DNA of 64,000 nt, taken from the NCBI GenBank assembly GCA_964020155.1, contig OZ026548.1, positions 5,983,897 through 6,047,896 of the forward strand. Reading direction: 5' to 3'. How positions within the stretch are numbered: position 1 is the first letter of the stretch; every line of letters begins with the position of its first letter. The notes under the pieces were generated by a model, which worked only from the letters and a program-made list of their open reading frames with translations, did not search any database and was not told where the DNA came from. Of this stretch, positions 34,926 through 64,000 are shown piece after piece. This DNA is from Chondrilla cf. caribensis (taxonomy: Eukaryota > Porifera > Demospongiae > Chondrillida > Chondrillidae). Both the position numbers and the translations under genes were made by a program.

Positions 34926-35066
34926 ACTGGATGCGCGTTGTTTGTCTTTGTCGACGCCCGCTGGAAAATGGAAAATATGGGCGTGGTCAATAGGTAATTG
35001 AAGGGAATCCCCCTCAAGCAAGCTCCGTGTACAGTATATCAGTACCCACTGTTTGCGGACAGAGAG
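34926..35066. promoter_or_regulatory. Shared divergent promoter, UNC119 / cycloisomerase
   Basis: 141 bp between the two start codons. Upstream of 35067 the cycloisomerase frame stays open back to a TTG at 34998 but has no ATG, so 35067 is taken as the start. Confidence 0.65.
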
Positions 35067-35882
35067 ATGCGTTGGTTTGCAGCTAACAAAAGCAAGCGCT
35101 TTGGAGAATGTGTATTTCTAGGATTTACCCCCGTGTGGGTCTTTGTTGTGTTCTTAATTGTAAAAACCGAACTGTATGAAGGCTTTACTTCAAGTGATTA
35201 TCTTTCTTTGAGTGTGTGCCTAATGGTTCCCTGTTGGTTCTTACCAGTCTTCTTGGCAACAGAGAAGGAGAAAGTGGTTCCTTTCTTCGAGAGATACAGT
35301 ATAAAGGCAAATATCTGGATAGCAATTGTATCTTATCTGGGAAACCACTTCTTCACCCACTACTTCTACACCATACTAGGTGTGCGCTACACCGGCCCAC
35401 TAGCAGAAGGAGTACAGATCAACAGCGTCCCACTCTCCATGTACTTTATGACTCACGTTTACTTCCTGTCCTACCACACCCTGGCAACGTCGCTATTGAG
35501 AATAGTCTGGGATGTCCTCTCTCCTCTGCCACATATCCTGAAAGTGGTGACATGTGTTGTGTTTGTTGTCAGCTTGTCTATATTCACAGCTTTTGCAGAA
35601 ACATGGACCATAGGACATTTCCCTTACTACACATATCCAGACTTTCACACAATGCTTACATATGGATCCTTCTTCTATAGTTTATTTCTCGTAGTGACCT
35701 TTCCACTCTTTTATAGAATTGATGAAAATCCAAACAAACCGTATCTTATTTTGCAGGTTGTTTTGGAAGCTTTTGGGGCATTTATGATTGTAATGTTACT
35801 GGCTGACATATGGCGTCTTGTCTTTGGAAATGTGTATCAATTTTCTCTAAAAACTACAATTCCCTATGCTGTTAAGGAATAG
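35067..35882 (+). CDS. Cycloeucalenol cycloisomerase (CPI1-like sterol enzyme), intronless
   Basis: Single exon, 271 residues (plant enzyme about 280). The start at 35067 gives MRWFAANKSKRFGE, aligning with the plant NPSKRWGE beginning. Conserved blocks include RYSKANIW-type (ERYSIKANIW, 75-84), YLGNHFFTHYFYTILG (90-105), MTHVYFLSYH (128-137), ETWTIGHFPYY, YGSFFYSLFLVVTFPLFYR and a terminal ADIWRLV. Several hydrophobic helices indicate an ER membrane protein. In plants the enzyme opens the 9-beta,19-cyclopropane ring of cycloeucalenol in the cycloartenol route. Most animals go through lanosterol and should not need it, so the substrate here is uncertain. Its position 141 bp from an intron-bearing UNC119 makes contamination unlikely. 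Confidence 0.92.
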   Translation: MRWFAANKSKRFGECVFLGFTPVWVFVVFLIVKTELYEGFTSSDYLSLSVCLMVPCWFLPVFLATEKEKVVPFFERYSIKANIWIAIVSYLGNHFFTHYFYTILGVRYTGPLAEGVQINSVPLSMYFMTHVYFLSYHTLATSLLRIVWDVLSPLPHILKVVTCVVFVVSLSIFTAFAETWTIGHFPYYTYPDFHTMLTYGSFFYSLFLVVTFPLFYRIDENPNKPYLILQVVLEAFGAFMIVMLLADIWRLVFGNVYQFSLKTTIPYAVKE

Positions 35883-36401
35883 TGTTCATTGTTGATGATG
35901 TTTGTTTATTGTTTATTTGTTTGTTTTGCGTATTGTTGATTTTCTATCAAATTTGTGTATACTGTGATTGGAATTTTTGATAAAGGTGCAATGCATGTGA
36001 CAAGGATAGGCTGATTGCTACATTTCATTGTAATTATGTAATTCACAGTACACCTGTGTATGACCTGTTAAGACAAAACAGTTTTGGTCGTTACTCCTTC
36101 AAGCTAATACGGTGAATTTTCAGTTGTAACCTGATGGGTCTCATCCGATGTCTTTGGCTGACACAAATATACTTTTATTGGCGGGGGAAGATGTTTAATA
36201 ATTATTACGTAACGTGTAAAATAGCCACATAATAGCGTGGGATGAATTCTTCAGGATCTGCCTCCTTATTTGAACATCTGGTGTGCAATACATCATTAAC
36301 GAGATAATTACGGAAGTGGTTGAATGACGTCATTCTGTTACCGCTTTTTATTGTCTTTCATTCAACACAAGGTTTAATATTGGTACTTGCCAAGAGGAAA
36401 A
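35883..36401. other. Intergenic, cycloisomerase to filamin-like gene
   Basis: 3' UTR of the cycloisomerase and promoter of the next gene. No element recognised. Confidence 0.5.
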
Positions 36402-38213
36402 ATGTCAACAGACTATGCCACCGAAATCCAAAGCGAGACCGAAAAACTACTGGCCGAACTAGGTCAATTCGCCACTGATACCTCGAATACTTCGAGTACT
36501 TCGAGTAAGCCTCACCCACCTCCACCCCCACCCGTGAGAACAGAAGCTAGTTCTGTGGTCGTGGTCAAGACCAAGAAGAAAGAAAGTGGTACTTCTAAAC
36601 CACCACCTCCGCCAAGGCAGACCCAAGTCACTTCGTTCACTCTTCAAATTGGAAAGAAGACCAAAGGTCCTCCTCCTCCAGTTGCCCCCAAACCAAAGAG
36701 GCCTGAACCTCCACCTTTGGAAGAAGACATGTCGCGTACGAGCAGTATTTCCGGAGCTCCTGTCGGGCTGGTGGCCTACGGTCCTGGTCTGGATTCGTTT
36801 GAAATTGGTACCATGGGGAGATTTCAGGTATCGTGTCCCCAGGGTACTCGTGAACGAGATTTGGATATTTCCGTGTCAGGACCAACCGGTAAGAAGCCAG
36901 TGGAGATTGAAAGCTTAGGAAATGGGCAGTTTGCAGTGTCCTACCAGCCAGCATCAGCCGGGGAGCACACGGTCACTGTTAATGTGAAGGACGAGCCTAT
37001 TCCTGGTAGCCCATTCACAGTCAATGTCCAGTATGCTTCCTTCACTGACAAGTGTACAGCAGAGGGTCCAGGGCTGGAGAAGGGAACGTCTGGTAAGCCG
37101 TGTAAGTTTGTTGTGAAATGCAAGGATGGTGTAGCAGCTGCTCGCCTCAGGATCCACATCCTCGGACCTTCCAAGGCAGAACCTGTGGACATGATTGAGG
37201 ATGGTGACGAAAGAACCATCAATGTCACATATCATCCAACTGCCCCGGGTGACTACACTCTCCGTGTTTTGTGGGGAGATGCCCATGTCCCCGGAAGCCC
37301 CTTCACGGTCCCTGTTTCTGGAGATGTTGTCAATGATTCTCGCAAAGTTGAGATCTCCGGAGATGGCATCAACGGTGGAGAAACGCAAAAGCCATTGAAA
37401 TTCTTTGTCCGCCCACTAGCCGGTTCGGGACCAGGCCCTCTATCAGTGAAAGTGTCTGGTCCTTCCAAACCCAAGATTGAGGCTGATGACAACCATGACG
37501 AAGGAATCCAAGTGACCTACTCGTGCCTGGATCCAGGGGAGTACAAGATCCATCTTCATTGGGGTGAGGATGAGCTCACAAGTAGCCCCTACACCGTTCT
37601 TATCGCTGGAGAAACAAGGACTGTCTCCCCTACAAAGTGCAAAGCGGTTGGGAAGGGGATTGAGGGAGGGAAGGTTGGCGAAGTGTGTCAGTTTAGAGTG
37701 GTCGTTGAAGATGATGCTGGACCTGGTCCATTAAATGTGTCCGTGCGCGGTCCGCACCCCCCTAAGCCAATTGAGATATCCAACAATGAAGACGGATCAA
37801 TGAACGTTTCCTATCGCCCAAAGGCTCCCGGTGAATACAAAATTTCGGTGTTGTGGGGAGGACAAGACATCCCAGGAAGTCCTTTTTCGGCAGAAGTCAC
37901 GGGAAAAGCCATACGAAATGCTAAAGATGTTCATGCCACAGGAGAAATGCTCAAAGGGACAAAGGCTCTCAGCCTTGGCATTGTTGATGTGAAGCCGGGG
38001 GAGAATGCTGGCCCTGGACCTCTCAGAGCACTGGCAGAAGGACCTGAAAAACCGGAGCTGTCATTGACAGGAGGTAACGACGGGACGTTCAAGGTCTCGT
38101 TCTGTGCTAAAGTCTCCGGTAAGTACAGACTCCACTTGAAATGGGGAGACGAAGATGAGCCTGAAGAGATTGCCGACAGCCCATTTGAGTTTGAAGTAAC
38201 TGATGAAGATTAG
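36402..38213 (+). CDS. Filamin-repeat protein with proline-rich N-terminus, intronless
   Basis: Single exon, 603 residues from the ATG at 36402 (the frame is open back to a TTG at 36387). Residues 1 to about 120 are disordered with PPPPPP runs and PKPKRPEPPP, typical SH3/EVH1 ligands, after an N-terminal amphipathic segment. Five Ig-like filamin repeats follow. Each has the usual GPGL/GEGI start, a GPGPLxVxVxGP segment, YxPxxPGEYxIxVxWG and GSPF/SSPY end. There are no calponin-homology actin-binding domains, so it is not a full filamin. It may be a scaffold, or a filamin-derived partner of actin regulators. Poly(A) signal AATAAA at 38299-38304. The orthologue is not recognised. Confidence 0.88.
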   Translation: MSTDYATEIQSETEKLLAELGQFATDTSNTSSTSSKPHPPPPPPVRTEASSVVVVKTKKKESGTSKPPPPPRQTQVTSFTLQIGKKTKGPPPPVAPKPKRPEPPPLEEDMSRTSSISGAPVGLVAYGPGLDSFEIGTMGRFQVSCPQGTRERDLDISVSGPTGKKPVEIESLGNGQFAVSYQPASAGEHTVTVNVKDEPIPGSPFTVNVQYASFTDKCTAEGPGLEKGTSGKPCKFVVKCKDGVAAARLRIHILGPSKAEPVDMIEDGDERTINVTYHPTAPGDYTLRVLWGDAHVPGSPFTVPVSGDVVNDSRKVEISGDGINGGETQKPLKFFVRPLAGSGPGPLSVKVSGPSKPKIEADDNHDEGIQVTYSCLDPGEYKIHLHWGEDELTSSPYTVLIAGETRTVSPTKCKAVGKGIEGGKVGEVCQFRVVVEDDAGPGPLNVSVRGPHPPKPIEISNNEDGSMNVSYRPKAPGEYKISVLWGGQDIPGSPFSAEVTGKAIRNAKDVHATGEMLKGTKALSLGIVDVKPGENAGPGPLRALAEGPEKPELSLTGGNDGTFKVSFCAKVSGKYRLHLKWGDEDEPEEIADSPFEFEVTDED

Positions 38214-38672
38214 CAACTACTTCAGTGGATTGCGCTAACAATGATCTGTAGTGTTCTAGTTGCCTATCTTATAACTGTGTTTTGTTAGATTTTTGTACAA
38301 TAAAATTAAATCCCTCTTTGAGTAGAATTGAGTGTAGAATTTTCTTTTCCTTTATTTGCAAACTCAATCTGTGTATAGAGAATTTGTATGTGTACTTGTA
38401 GTGCGAATGATGCTCTTCAACTGATATGACCTCCAAATACGGTTGTAGCGGGGTATAGTAATTCATACGGTGTAGTATCCAATATAAATACATACTATAA
38501 GAAGTGGTTACATACGACAGTACAGTTGGTGCAGTGCGCGAAGACCTTGAAGGCACCGGCTGATAGGGTACGGTTTACATTCTGTGTATCTTCTTACACC
38601 GCTGTGAAGAAGGAGAGTTGATTGTCAAGGGAAGAATCCAATTTCGGCGAACAATCCTACCGGGGACCAGTA
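38214..38672. other. Intergenic, filamin-like gene to Slingshot
   Basis: 3' UTR with poly(A) signal at 38299, then the presumed Slingshot promoter and 5' UTR. Confidence 0.5.
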
Positions 38673-53287
<14,615 letters not shown>

Positions 53288-53785
53288 ATGTGGTTGCGTA
53301 GTTATGGTTACCATCATCGTGGTAACCAGTTTTCAATCAACTTCGATTATCTGTTGTGTTGTCGTGTGTTCTGCATATTACACATTGTACCCTGTCCCAG
53401 AATTCAGTATGTACATAATTATTAGTACATACAGAACAACTCTGTGTACATAAGAATACTAAGGTTGTTTCTTATTGTGTGTACAAAATCTTTATCTCAC
53501 TCTAGTAACCAGAAATTTATTTATTTATCTATGCCTGTAAAAAATCACTATTTAATTCCATTGCTTAAAATTAATAATTTTTGTTCTTCGATATACATTT
53601 CAACCCCACCAATACAATGTCATAAGATGGAAGGTTTAAACTAAGGTCATCTGCAGGCCCTACCGATGATAGACAGGGTGCAAAAAAGCGTATTCGATAC
53701 AACATCCCAGGGGAAAACTGTTTCAAAGTTTAACCATTAATTTTTATTAAGAGTGGATGGGGATTTCCCGAACCGCTACTTTAAA
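53288..53785. other. Intergenic, Slingshot 3' UTR to PIH1D1 promoter
   Basis: AT-rich, no coding signal, no element recognised. Confidence 0.55.
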
Positions 53786-54951
53786 ATGGCTTCGCTTTTG
53801 GACAAGGACGTTGGTAGTGAAGAGGAAAAGGACTCGCTTCTCCACTCGTTACTTTTAGAGGTAAATTGGGTTTGACAAAAAACTTGTTATGCAGCTGTTG
53901 ACCTTGTGGAAGCCATTATATCAACATAGCCCGTACCGTTTAGACCAGGCACATACAGCCACCAGTACCGTCAATATTTCGTGTACGTCTTCATTGATGT
54001 TCCATTTGCACAGGAAGCAATCAGAAGCAAACTTGGAGGAACTACCTCTTCCTCTTCACAGGAACCAATTGGGACAAGGATAGTCCCAAAGCCAGGTAAG
54101 CCGTCCTCTGTTGTACCCAGTGCTGTACATGTGGTCTCCGTTGTACCCAGTGCTGTACATGTGGTCTCTGTTGTACCCAGTGCTGTACATGTGGTCTCTG
54201 TTGTACCCAGTGCTGTACATGTGATCTCCATTGTACCCAGTGCTGTACATGTGGTCTCTGTTGTACCCAGTGCTGTACATGTGATCTCTGTTGTACCCAG
54301 TGCTGTACATGTGATCTCTGTTGTACCCAGTGCTGTACATGTGGTCTCTGTTGTACCCAGTGCTGTACATGTGGTCTGCTCCTCGTGCAGTTACGGAGGT
54401 GTCTGTGTGATCGCACAGTGTACACTTAATCACACAGTGTATGGTTGATCACATGGCGTATCAATCACACTTTGTATCAATCACAACGTACACTCAATCT
54501 TCTCTCACTGGTAGGATTGTGCTTGAAGACGGTGACAGATGGAGAAGAGAAGGTGTTCATCAATGTGTGCAGATCTGAACTGGTAGGGGCCTGTGGGAAT
54601 GACTGTTAGGATCTGGTAGTGACTGCCAGAGACTGGTATAAACTGGTGTAGACTGGTGTAGACTGGTATAGACTGGTGTAGACTGCTAGAACATCAACTA
54701 TCTTCAAGACCCCCCATCCTTTCCGATGTGGTCTCCCCTTTGTGCAGGTTCCTTGTCCTCGAGATGTGTCCGATGAAGAGTTGATCCATATCATTGAGAC
54801 GAATGATGCCATGAAGTTTAGGGTCCCGATGAGTCTTGGAGAGCCTCATGCTGAAGTTGATAACGGTTTGTGAGGGACCACAAGATTTGACACCTGTTTA
54901 TATGGGTAACGAACTGTACTGTATATACTGGTGAACACACACCACACACAT

Positions 54952-55008
<57 letters not shown>

Positions 55009-55101
55009 TGCAAACACAGCACACACAGGTACACACACACGCACACAGGTACACACTGTACACACACACAGGCACACACACACACACAGGCACACACTGC
55101 A

Positions 55102-55170
<69 letters not shown>

Positions 55171-58100
55171 CATCATCTTATTTTAAGTGGGGAATCACTT
55201 ACCTGGGCACTCAGCACCCCCCCCCCCCACACACACACACACATGCACAGATTTATGGATATTCCTTTCTTGTTAGCTGGAAGGGGCTGTACAGCTTATG
55301 ATGTCATTATCAATGACAAATTTTATTCATTAACTCAAGAAAGACCCCTCCTCCTCAACTTCTTGTTCACTGTTGTACTGGAAGGACTGGAACAAAAATA
55401 TAACTTGCTCTTGTCTCGAGGTTTGTTTGTTCTTGTATCCAAGTAGGTTTGCACATAGGCTACTTTAGCACACACTCCTGGTCAGTACACACTCCTGGTC
55501 AGTACACACTCCTGGTTAGTACACACTCCTGGTTAGTACACACTCCTGGTTAGTACACACTCCTGGTTAGTACACACTCCTGGTTAGTACACACTCCTGG
55601 TTAGTACACACTCCTGGTTAGTACACACTCCTGGTTATCACACACTCCTGGTTATCACACACTCCTGGTTAGTACATACTCCTGGTTAGTACATACTCCT
55701 GGTTAGCACACACTCCTGGTTAGTACACACTCCTGGTTAGTACACACTCCTGGTTATCACACACTCCTGGTTAGTACATACTCCTGGTTAGTACATACTC
55801 CTGGTTAGTACACACTCCTGGTTATCACACACTCCTGGTTAGTACATACTCCTGGTTAGTACACACTCCTGGTTATCACACACTCCTGGTTAGTACATAC
55901 TCCTGGTTAGTACACACTCCTGGTTAGTACACACTCCTGGTTAGTACATACTCCTGGTTAGTACACACTCCTGGTTAGTACACACTCCTGGTTATCACAC
56001 ACTCCTGGTTAGTACACACTCCTGGTTAGTACACACTCCTGGTTAGTACACACTCCTGGTCAGTACACACTCCTGGTTAGTACACACTCCTGGTTAGTAC
56101 ACACTCCTGGTTAGTACACACTCCTGGTCAGTACACACTCCTGGTTAGTACACACTCCTGGTTAGTACACACTCCTGGTTAGTACACACTCCTGGTTAGT
56201 ACACTCCTGGTTAGTACACACTCCTGGTCAGTACACACTCCTGGTTAGTACACACTCCTGGTTAGTACACACTCCTGGTCAGTACACACTCCTGGTTAGT
56301 ACACACTCCTGGTTAGTACACACTCCTGGTTAGTACACACTCCTGGTCAGTACACACTCCTGGTTAGTACACACTCCTGGTTAGTACACACTCCTGGTTA
56401 GTACACTCCTGGTTAGTACACACTCCTGGTCAGTACACACTCCTGGTCAGTACACACTCCTGGTCAGTACACACTCCTGGTTAGTACACACTCCTGGTTA
56501 GTACACACTCCTGGTCAGTACACACTCCTGGTTAGTACACACTCCTGGTTAGTACACACTCCTGGTTAGTACACACTCCTGGTTAGTACATACTCCTGGT
56601 TAGTACACACTCCTGGTTAGTACACACTCCTGGTTAGTACACGCTCCTGGTTAGTACATACTCCTGGTTAGTACATACTCCTGGTTAGTACATACTCCTG
56701 GTCAGTACACACTCCTGGTTAGTACACACTCCTGGTTAGTACATACTCCTGGTTAGTACACACTCCTGGTTAGTACACACTCCTGGTTAGTACACACTCC
56801 TGGTTAGTACACACTCCTGGTTAGTACACACTCCTGGTTAGTACACACTCCTGGTTAGTACACACTCCTGGTTAGTACATACTCCTGGTTAGTACACACT
56901 CCTGGTTAGTACACACTCCTGGTTATCACACACTCCTGGTTAGTACACACTCCTGGTTAGTACATACTCCTGGTTATCACACACTCCTGGTTAGTACACA
57001 CTCCTGGTTAGTACATACTCCTGGTTAGTACACACTCCTGGTTAGTACATACTCCTGGTTAGTACACACTCCTGGTTAGTACATACTCCTGGTTAGTACA
57101 CACTCCTGGTTAGTACATACTCCTGGTTAGCATTCAATCCAAGATAGTTTGCACAATTTGCCATGAGAATGTACATATTCATTGCACACAGTTGAATGAT
57201 ACACAGTCAGACCTCTCTCAACACCACTGCTCAAGGGGAGGGACTCCTCACAGCAGCATGTCTTGTGGGTGATGGTATTCAGTTGTAATGACATGAAATG
57301 AGGAACCTAAGGGTGGCGTTTGGTATCACACCGGCCTTGTGGTATGTGCATGTGTATACAAGGTGTGTGTAGGTGTCGCCCTTCTGATCTAGGTTTGTAT
57401 TGACACAGAGAAGTGTTTCCTTGTTACCACGTATGCTTCACCTCATTAGAATGCAAAGTGCTGAAAAATCGCAAATCGATGGGCTCATTGCAAGAGCAAT
57501 TTGTTCGCCAGGCACCGAAGCCAACTATTGTGGAGGTGGATGGTAGCCATTCAGATGCCAGAAAGAAGCAGCCTCTAATATCCAAAGTGGACCAAGGTGT
57601 GAGGTGAGTGCCCATCCTACCTGAACTGGACATACACTGACATGCACTGACATGCACTGACATGCACTGACATGCACTGACATACACTGACATGCACTGA
57701 CATGCACTGACATGCACTGGTACATCACTTGGTCTCACTGTAGCACTCTGGTTCCAGAGCCAAAGTACACTATCATTAGAGAACCACCTGAGGGTGTTGT
57801 GGAGTTCTTGGTGATGGAGGTGGAGCTCCCAGAAGTGGTGAGTGTGACCAAGTGTGTACTACATGAGTGTGACCAAGTGTGTACTACATGAGTGTGACCA
57901 AGTGTGTACTACATGAGTGTGACCAAGTGTGTACTACATGAGTGTGACCAAGTGTGTACTACATGAGTGTGGCCAAGTGTGTACTACATGAGTGTGGCCA
58001 AGTGTGTACTACTTTGTTCAAACACGTCGATTGTAAGAATATCCTTCTACCACCAAACTCATTCACTCACATCAGAGACATCCTTGTACCACCTAACTCA

Positions 58101-58571
58101 TTCACTCATCTTAGTGATATCCTATACTATGTTCGAATATAGTCTTTATAGCATGTTGTAGGTATGTATTCAGATCGAATAACTTGTCCATGTGATTATG
58201 CAATGTTTAGCTGTTATTTCACAACAACACTACACCGCACAAGGTCAGTTTGGTGGTGTGCATTGCTGGTGTGATTTTGTGCTTTTTGTCTCTTGTTCTT
58301 TCAAATGTGCTAGAGTTCGGCAGGCAACATATTACTGGATGTGGGTGAGGACCGTGTTGTCATGGCAACCCGCCCTCGTCTCTATCGTCTTGACGTGGAT
58401 CTTCCCTTCTTCTTGAACACGGAAGAAGTTGGAGCTCAATTTAACAGGAGCACAAAGGTACGTGCACGCACAACACAGCATCCAATCAGCTTTCACTATT
58501 CCTCTGACATGCTGTGTGCTCTTTAGGTTCTCAGCGTGACACTCCCTGTGTTGGGCCCAGCGCCATATTGA
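53786..58571 (+). CDS. PIH1D1: PIH1D1, adaptor of the R2TP co-chaperone complex
   Basis: Nine exons: 53786-53860, 54014-54095, 54515-54582, 54748-54865, 55277-55420, 57450-57603, 57744-57837, 58314-58457, 58527-58571. Phases close, giving 307 residues (human 290). The N-terminal PIH domain has GTRIVPKPGLCLKT, GEEKVFINVCRS, FRVPMSLGEPHAEVDN and GCTAYDVIINDKFY, followed by LEGLEQKYNLLL. The C-terminal CS-like domain has LLDVGEDRVVMATRPRLYRL and DVDLPFFLN, ending at LPVLGPAPY. PIH1D1 binds phosphorylated DSDD-type motifs and links HSP90/RUVBL1/RUVBL2 to assembly of snoRNPs, PIKKs and RNA polymerases (known). Intron 5 is expanded by a 1.7-kb minisatellite. Confidence 0.95.
54098..54375. repeat. 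30-bp minisatellite in PIH1D1 intron 2
   Basis: About nine copies of gttgtacccagtgctgtaca plus tgtggtctct, beginning about 10 nt after the exon 2 donor. Confidence 0.96.
54953..55167. repeat. (CA)n microsatellite in PIH1D1 intron 4
   Basis: CA with AGGTAC and GCACAC interruptions; a C homopolymer follows at about 55218-55229. Confidence 0.96.
55465..57130. repeat. 17-bp minisatellite, copy B (about 97 units)
   Basis: Same unit as 50181-50871 (gttagtacacactcctg), with variants gttatcacac, gtcagtacac and gttagtacat. Blocks of several units recur, suggesting unequal exchange or slippage in higher-order blocks. Confidence 0.97.
57638..58010. repeat. 10-bp and 25-bp minisatellites in PIH1D1 introns 6 and 7
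   Basis: About nine copies of catgcactga at 57638-57720. Seven copies of gagtgtgaccaagtgtgtac plus tacat at about 57840-58010; the exon 7 donor gtgagt lies inside the first copy of the second array. Confidence 0.94.
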
Positions 58572-59382
58572 CCGGCTTCACTTACCATGACGCTAAAGCC
58601 CCTCTTTGTCCACCATGACGCTAACAGCCCCTCTTTGTTCACCATGACGCTAAGCCCCTCTTTGTTCACCATGACGCTAACAGCCCCTCTTTGTTCACCA
58701 TGATGTTATCATGCAATGTTGCATGTCCACCACGACGTTAACACAGTTAGGTTTTTATTCATTTGTTCAATGTCATACACTTAACATGTCAAGTGTAACA
58801 CTGGTAAATTATTGTCACCAAGGTAACAAGGTTTGCGTGTGGTGTGTAATTACGACACCAAATGCAAAGACAGATTGTGGTCCTCGTGCCGTTTTGGACC
58901 TCCTCAGTGACTCCTCCACCAAGGTCAATCTCCCGGAGGGGGTCGAACACACCTCGCTCACCCCCCTACCTCACATGTATATTGAAGTACCATAACCAGT
59001 GTATAGCCACCTGTGTATCATCCACACACACGCAAGTCGCATGATGCATGGTCTGTGATCTAGCTAGACTGCCTGTTATGCCCGCTCTGTGTTTGGATAG
59101 TGAAAATTGACCTCAATTCCAAATTAGCAAGGTCGCAGAGTGTCAGTAAACTTGCCAAAATGGCGTTTTGTGCAGGTTGAGGAGGAAGACTTAGTTGTAT
59201 GTTTCCTAGCTTGTCATTAAAAGGCGCGTGTACTTCGTGGTAGTCATTCTGGAACAGAACAAGAAGTGTTGTCGCTTGTTCCATCGGTAGTCAGGGAGTT
59301 CTTGGTAACAGCTTCCCCCACGCCCTTTCGCCCCCTTCTGTTTATAGACCGGCTATTATAGGGAAGACCACATTGATGAGGG
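58572..59382. other. Intergenic, PIH1D1 to LIM kinase
   Basis: Begins with about four copies of a caccatgacgctaacagccc plus ctctttgtt unit (58585-58705). The remainder carries no coding signal and must hold the LIM kinase promoter. Confidence 0.6.

Positions 59383-64000
<4,618 letters not shown>

Noticed and set aside
34998..35066. Upstream extension of the cycloisomerase frame
   Set aside because: The frame is open, but its first codon is TTG and there is no ATG before 35067; homology also begins just after 35067.
35067..35882. Contaminant algal or symbiont gene
   Set aside because: It lies 141 bp from an intron-bearing animal UNC119 gene and upstream of a metazoan filamin-repeat gene, with no change of sequence character at the borders. 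Horizontal origin remains possible, but contamination is unlikely.

Overview
This window is nuclear DNA from an animal. Protein-coding genes are split by many short GT-AG introns, lie on both strands, and often start within 100-150 bp of a divergent neighbour. Introns are loaded with (CA/GT)n microsatellites and minisatellites. The gene set is metazoan (NLK, STYXL1, Slingshot, LIM kinase, a DEG/ENaC channel, MND1, SCNM1). The compactness, plus a plant-type sterol gene (cycloeucalenol cycloisomerase) beside an ordinary animal UNC119 gene, suggests a non-bilaterian, most likely a sponge. That placement is inference, not proof.

Layout. 1-583 (+): last two exons of an unrecognised gene. 1252-4108 (-): STYXL1 pseudophosphatase, head-to-head with MDH2 (4213-7699, +). 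8853-14270 (-): Nemo-like kinase. 15015-20512 (+): EIF4ENIF1 (4E-T). 20725-21168 (-): LLPH. 21459-21650 (+): small one-helix membrane protein. 22220-23802 (-): SCNM1. 24278-26984 (-): DRG1, head-to-head with MND1 (27088-28642, +). 29390-30853 (-): intronless DEG/ENaC channel. 31036-32261: element with 37-bp terminal inverted repeats. 32640-34925 (-): UNC119, head-to-head with an intronless cycloeucalenol cycloisomerase (35067-35882, +). 36402-38213 (+): intronless filamin-repeat protein. 38673-53287 (+): Slingshot cofilin phosphatase. 53786-58571 (+): PIH1D1. 59383-64000 (+, runs off the end): LIM kinase.

Exons were placed by eye from splice consensus, reading-frame phase and remembered family alignments. 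In every multi-exon gene except DRG1 and MND1 the phases close perfectly. Those two each carry one apparent small deletion in an otherwise intact exon, probably assembly errors.

Biological themes. Slingshot and LIM kinase, which oppose each other on cofilin, are separated only by PIH1D1, and a filamin-like protein lies just upstream. NLK, UNC119 and SSH2 lie at human 17q11.2; SSH1 and UNC119B at 12q24; LIMK2, DRG1 and EIF4ENIF1 at 22q12.2; LIMK1, STYXL1 and MDH2 at 7q11.23 (recalled positions). The window therefore looks like a surviving fragment of one ancestral animal linkage group later quadruplicated in vertebrates. Many introns start with sense-strand (GT)n or a minisatellite within a few bases of the 5' splice site.
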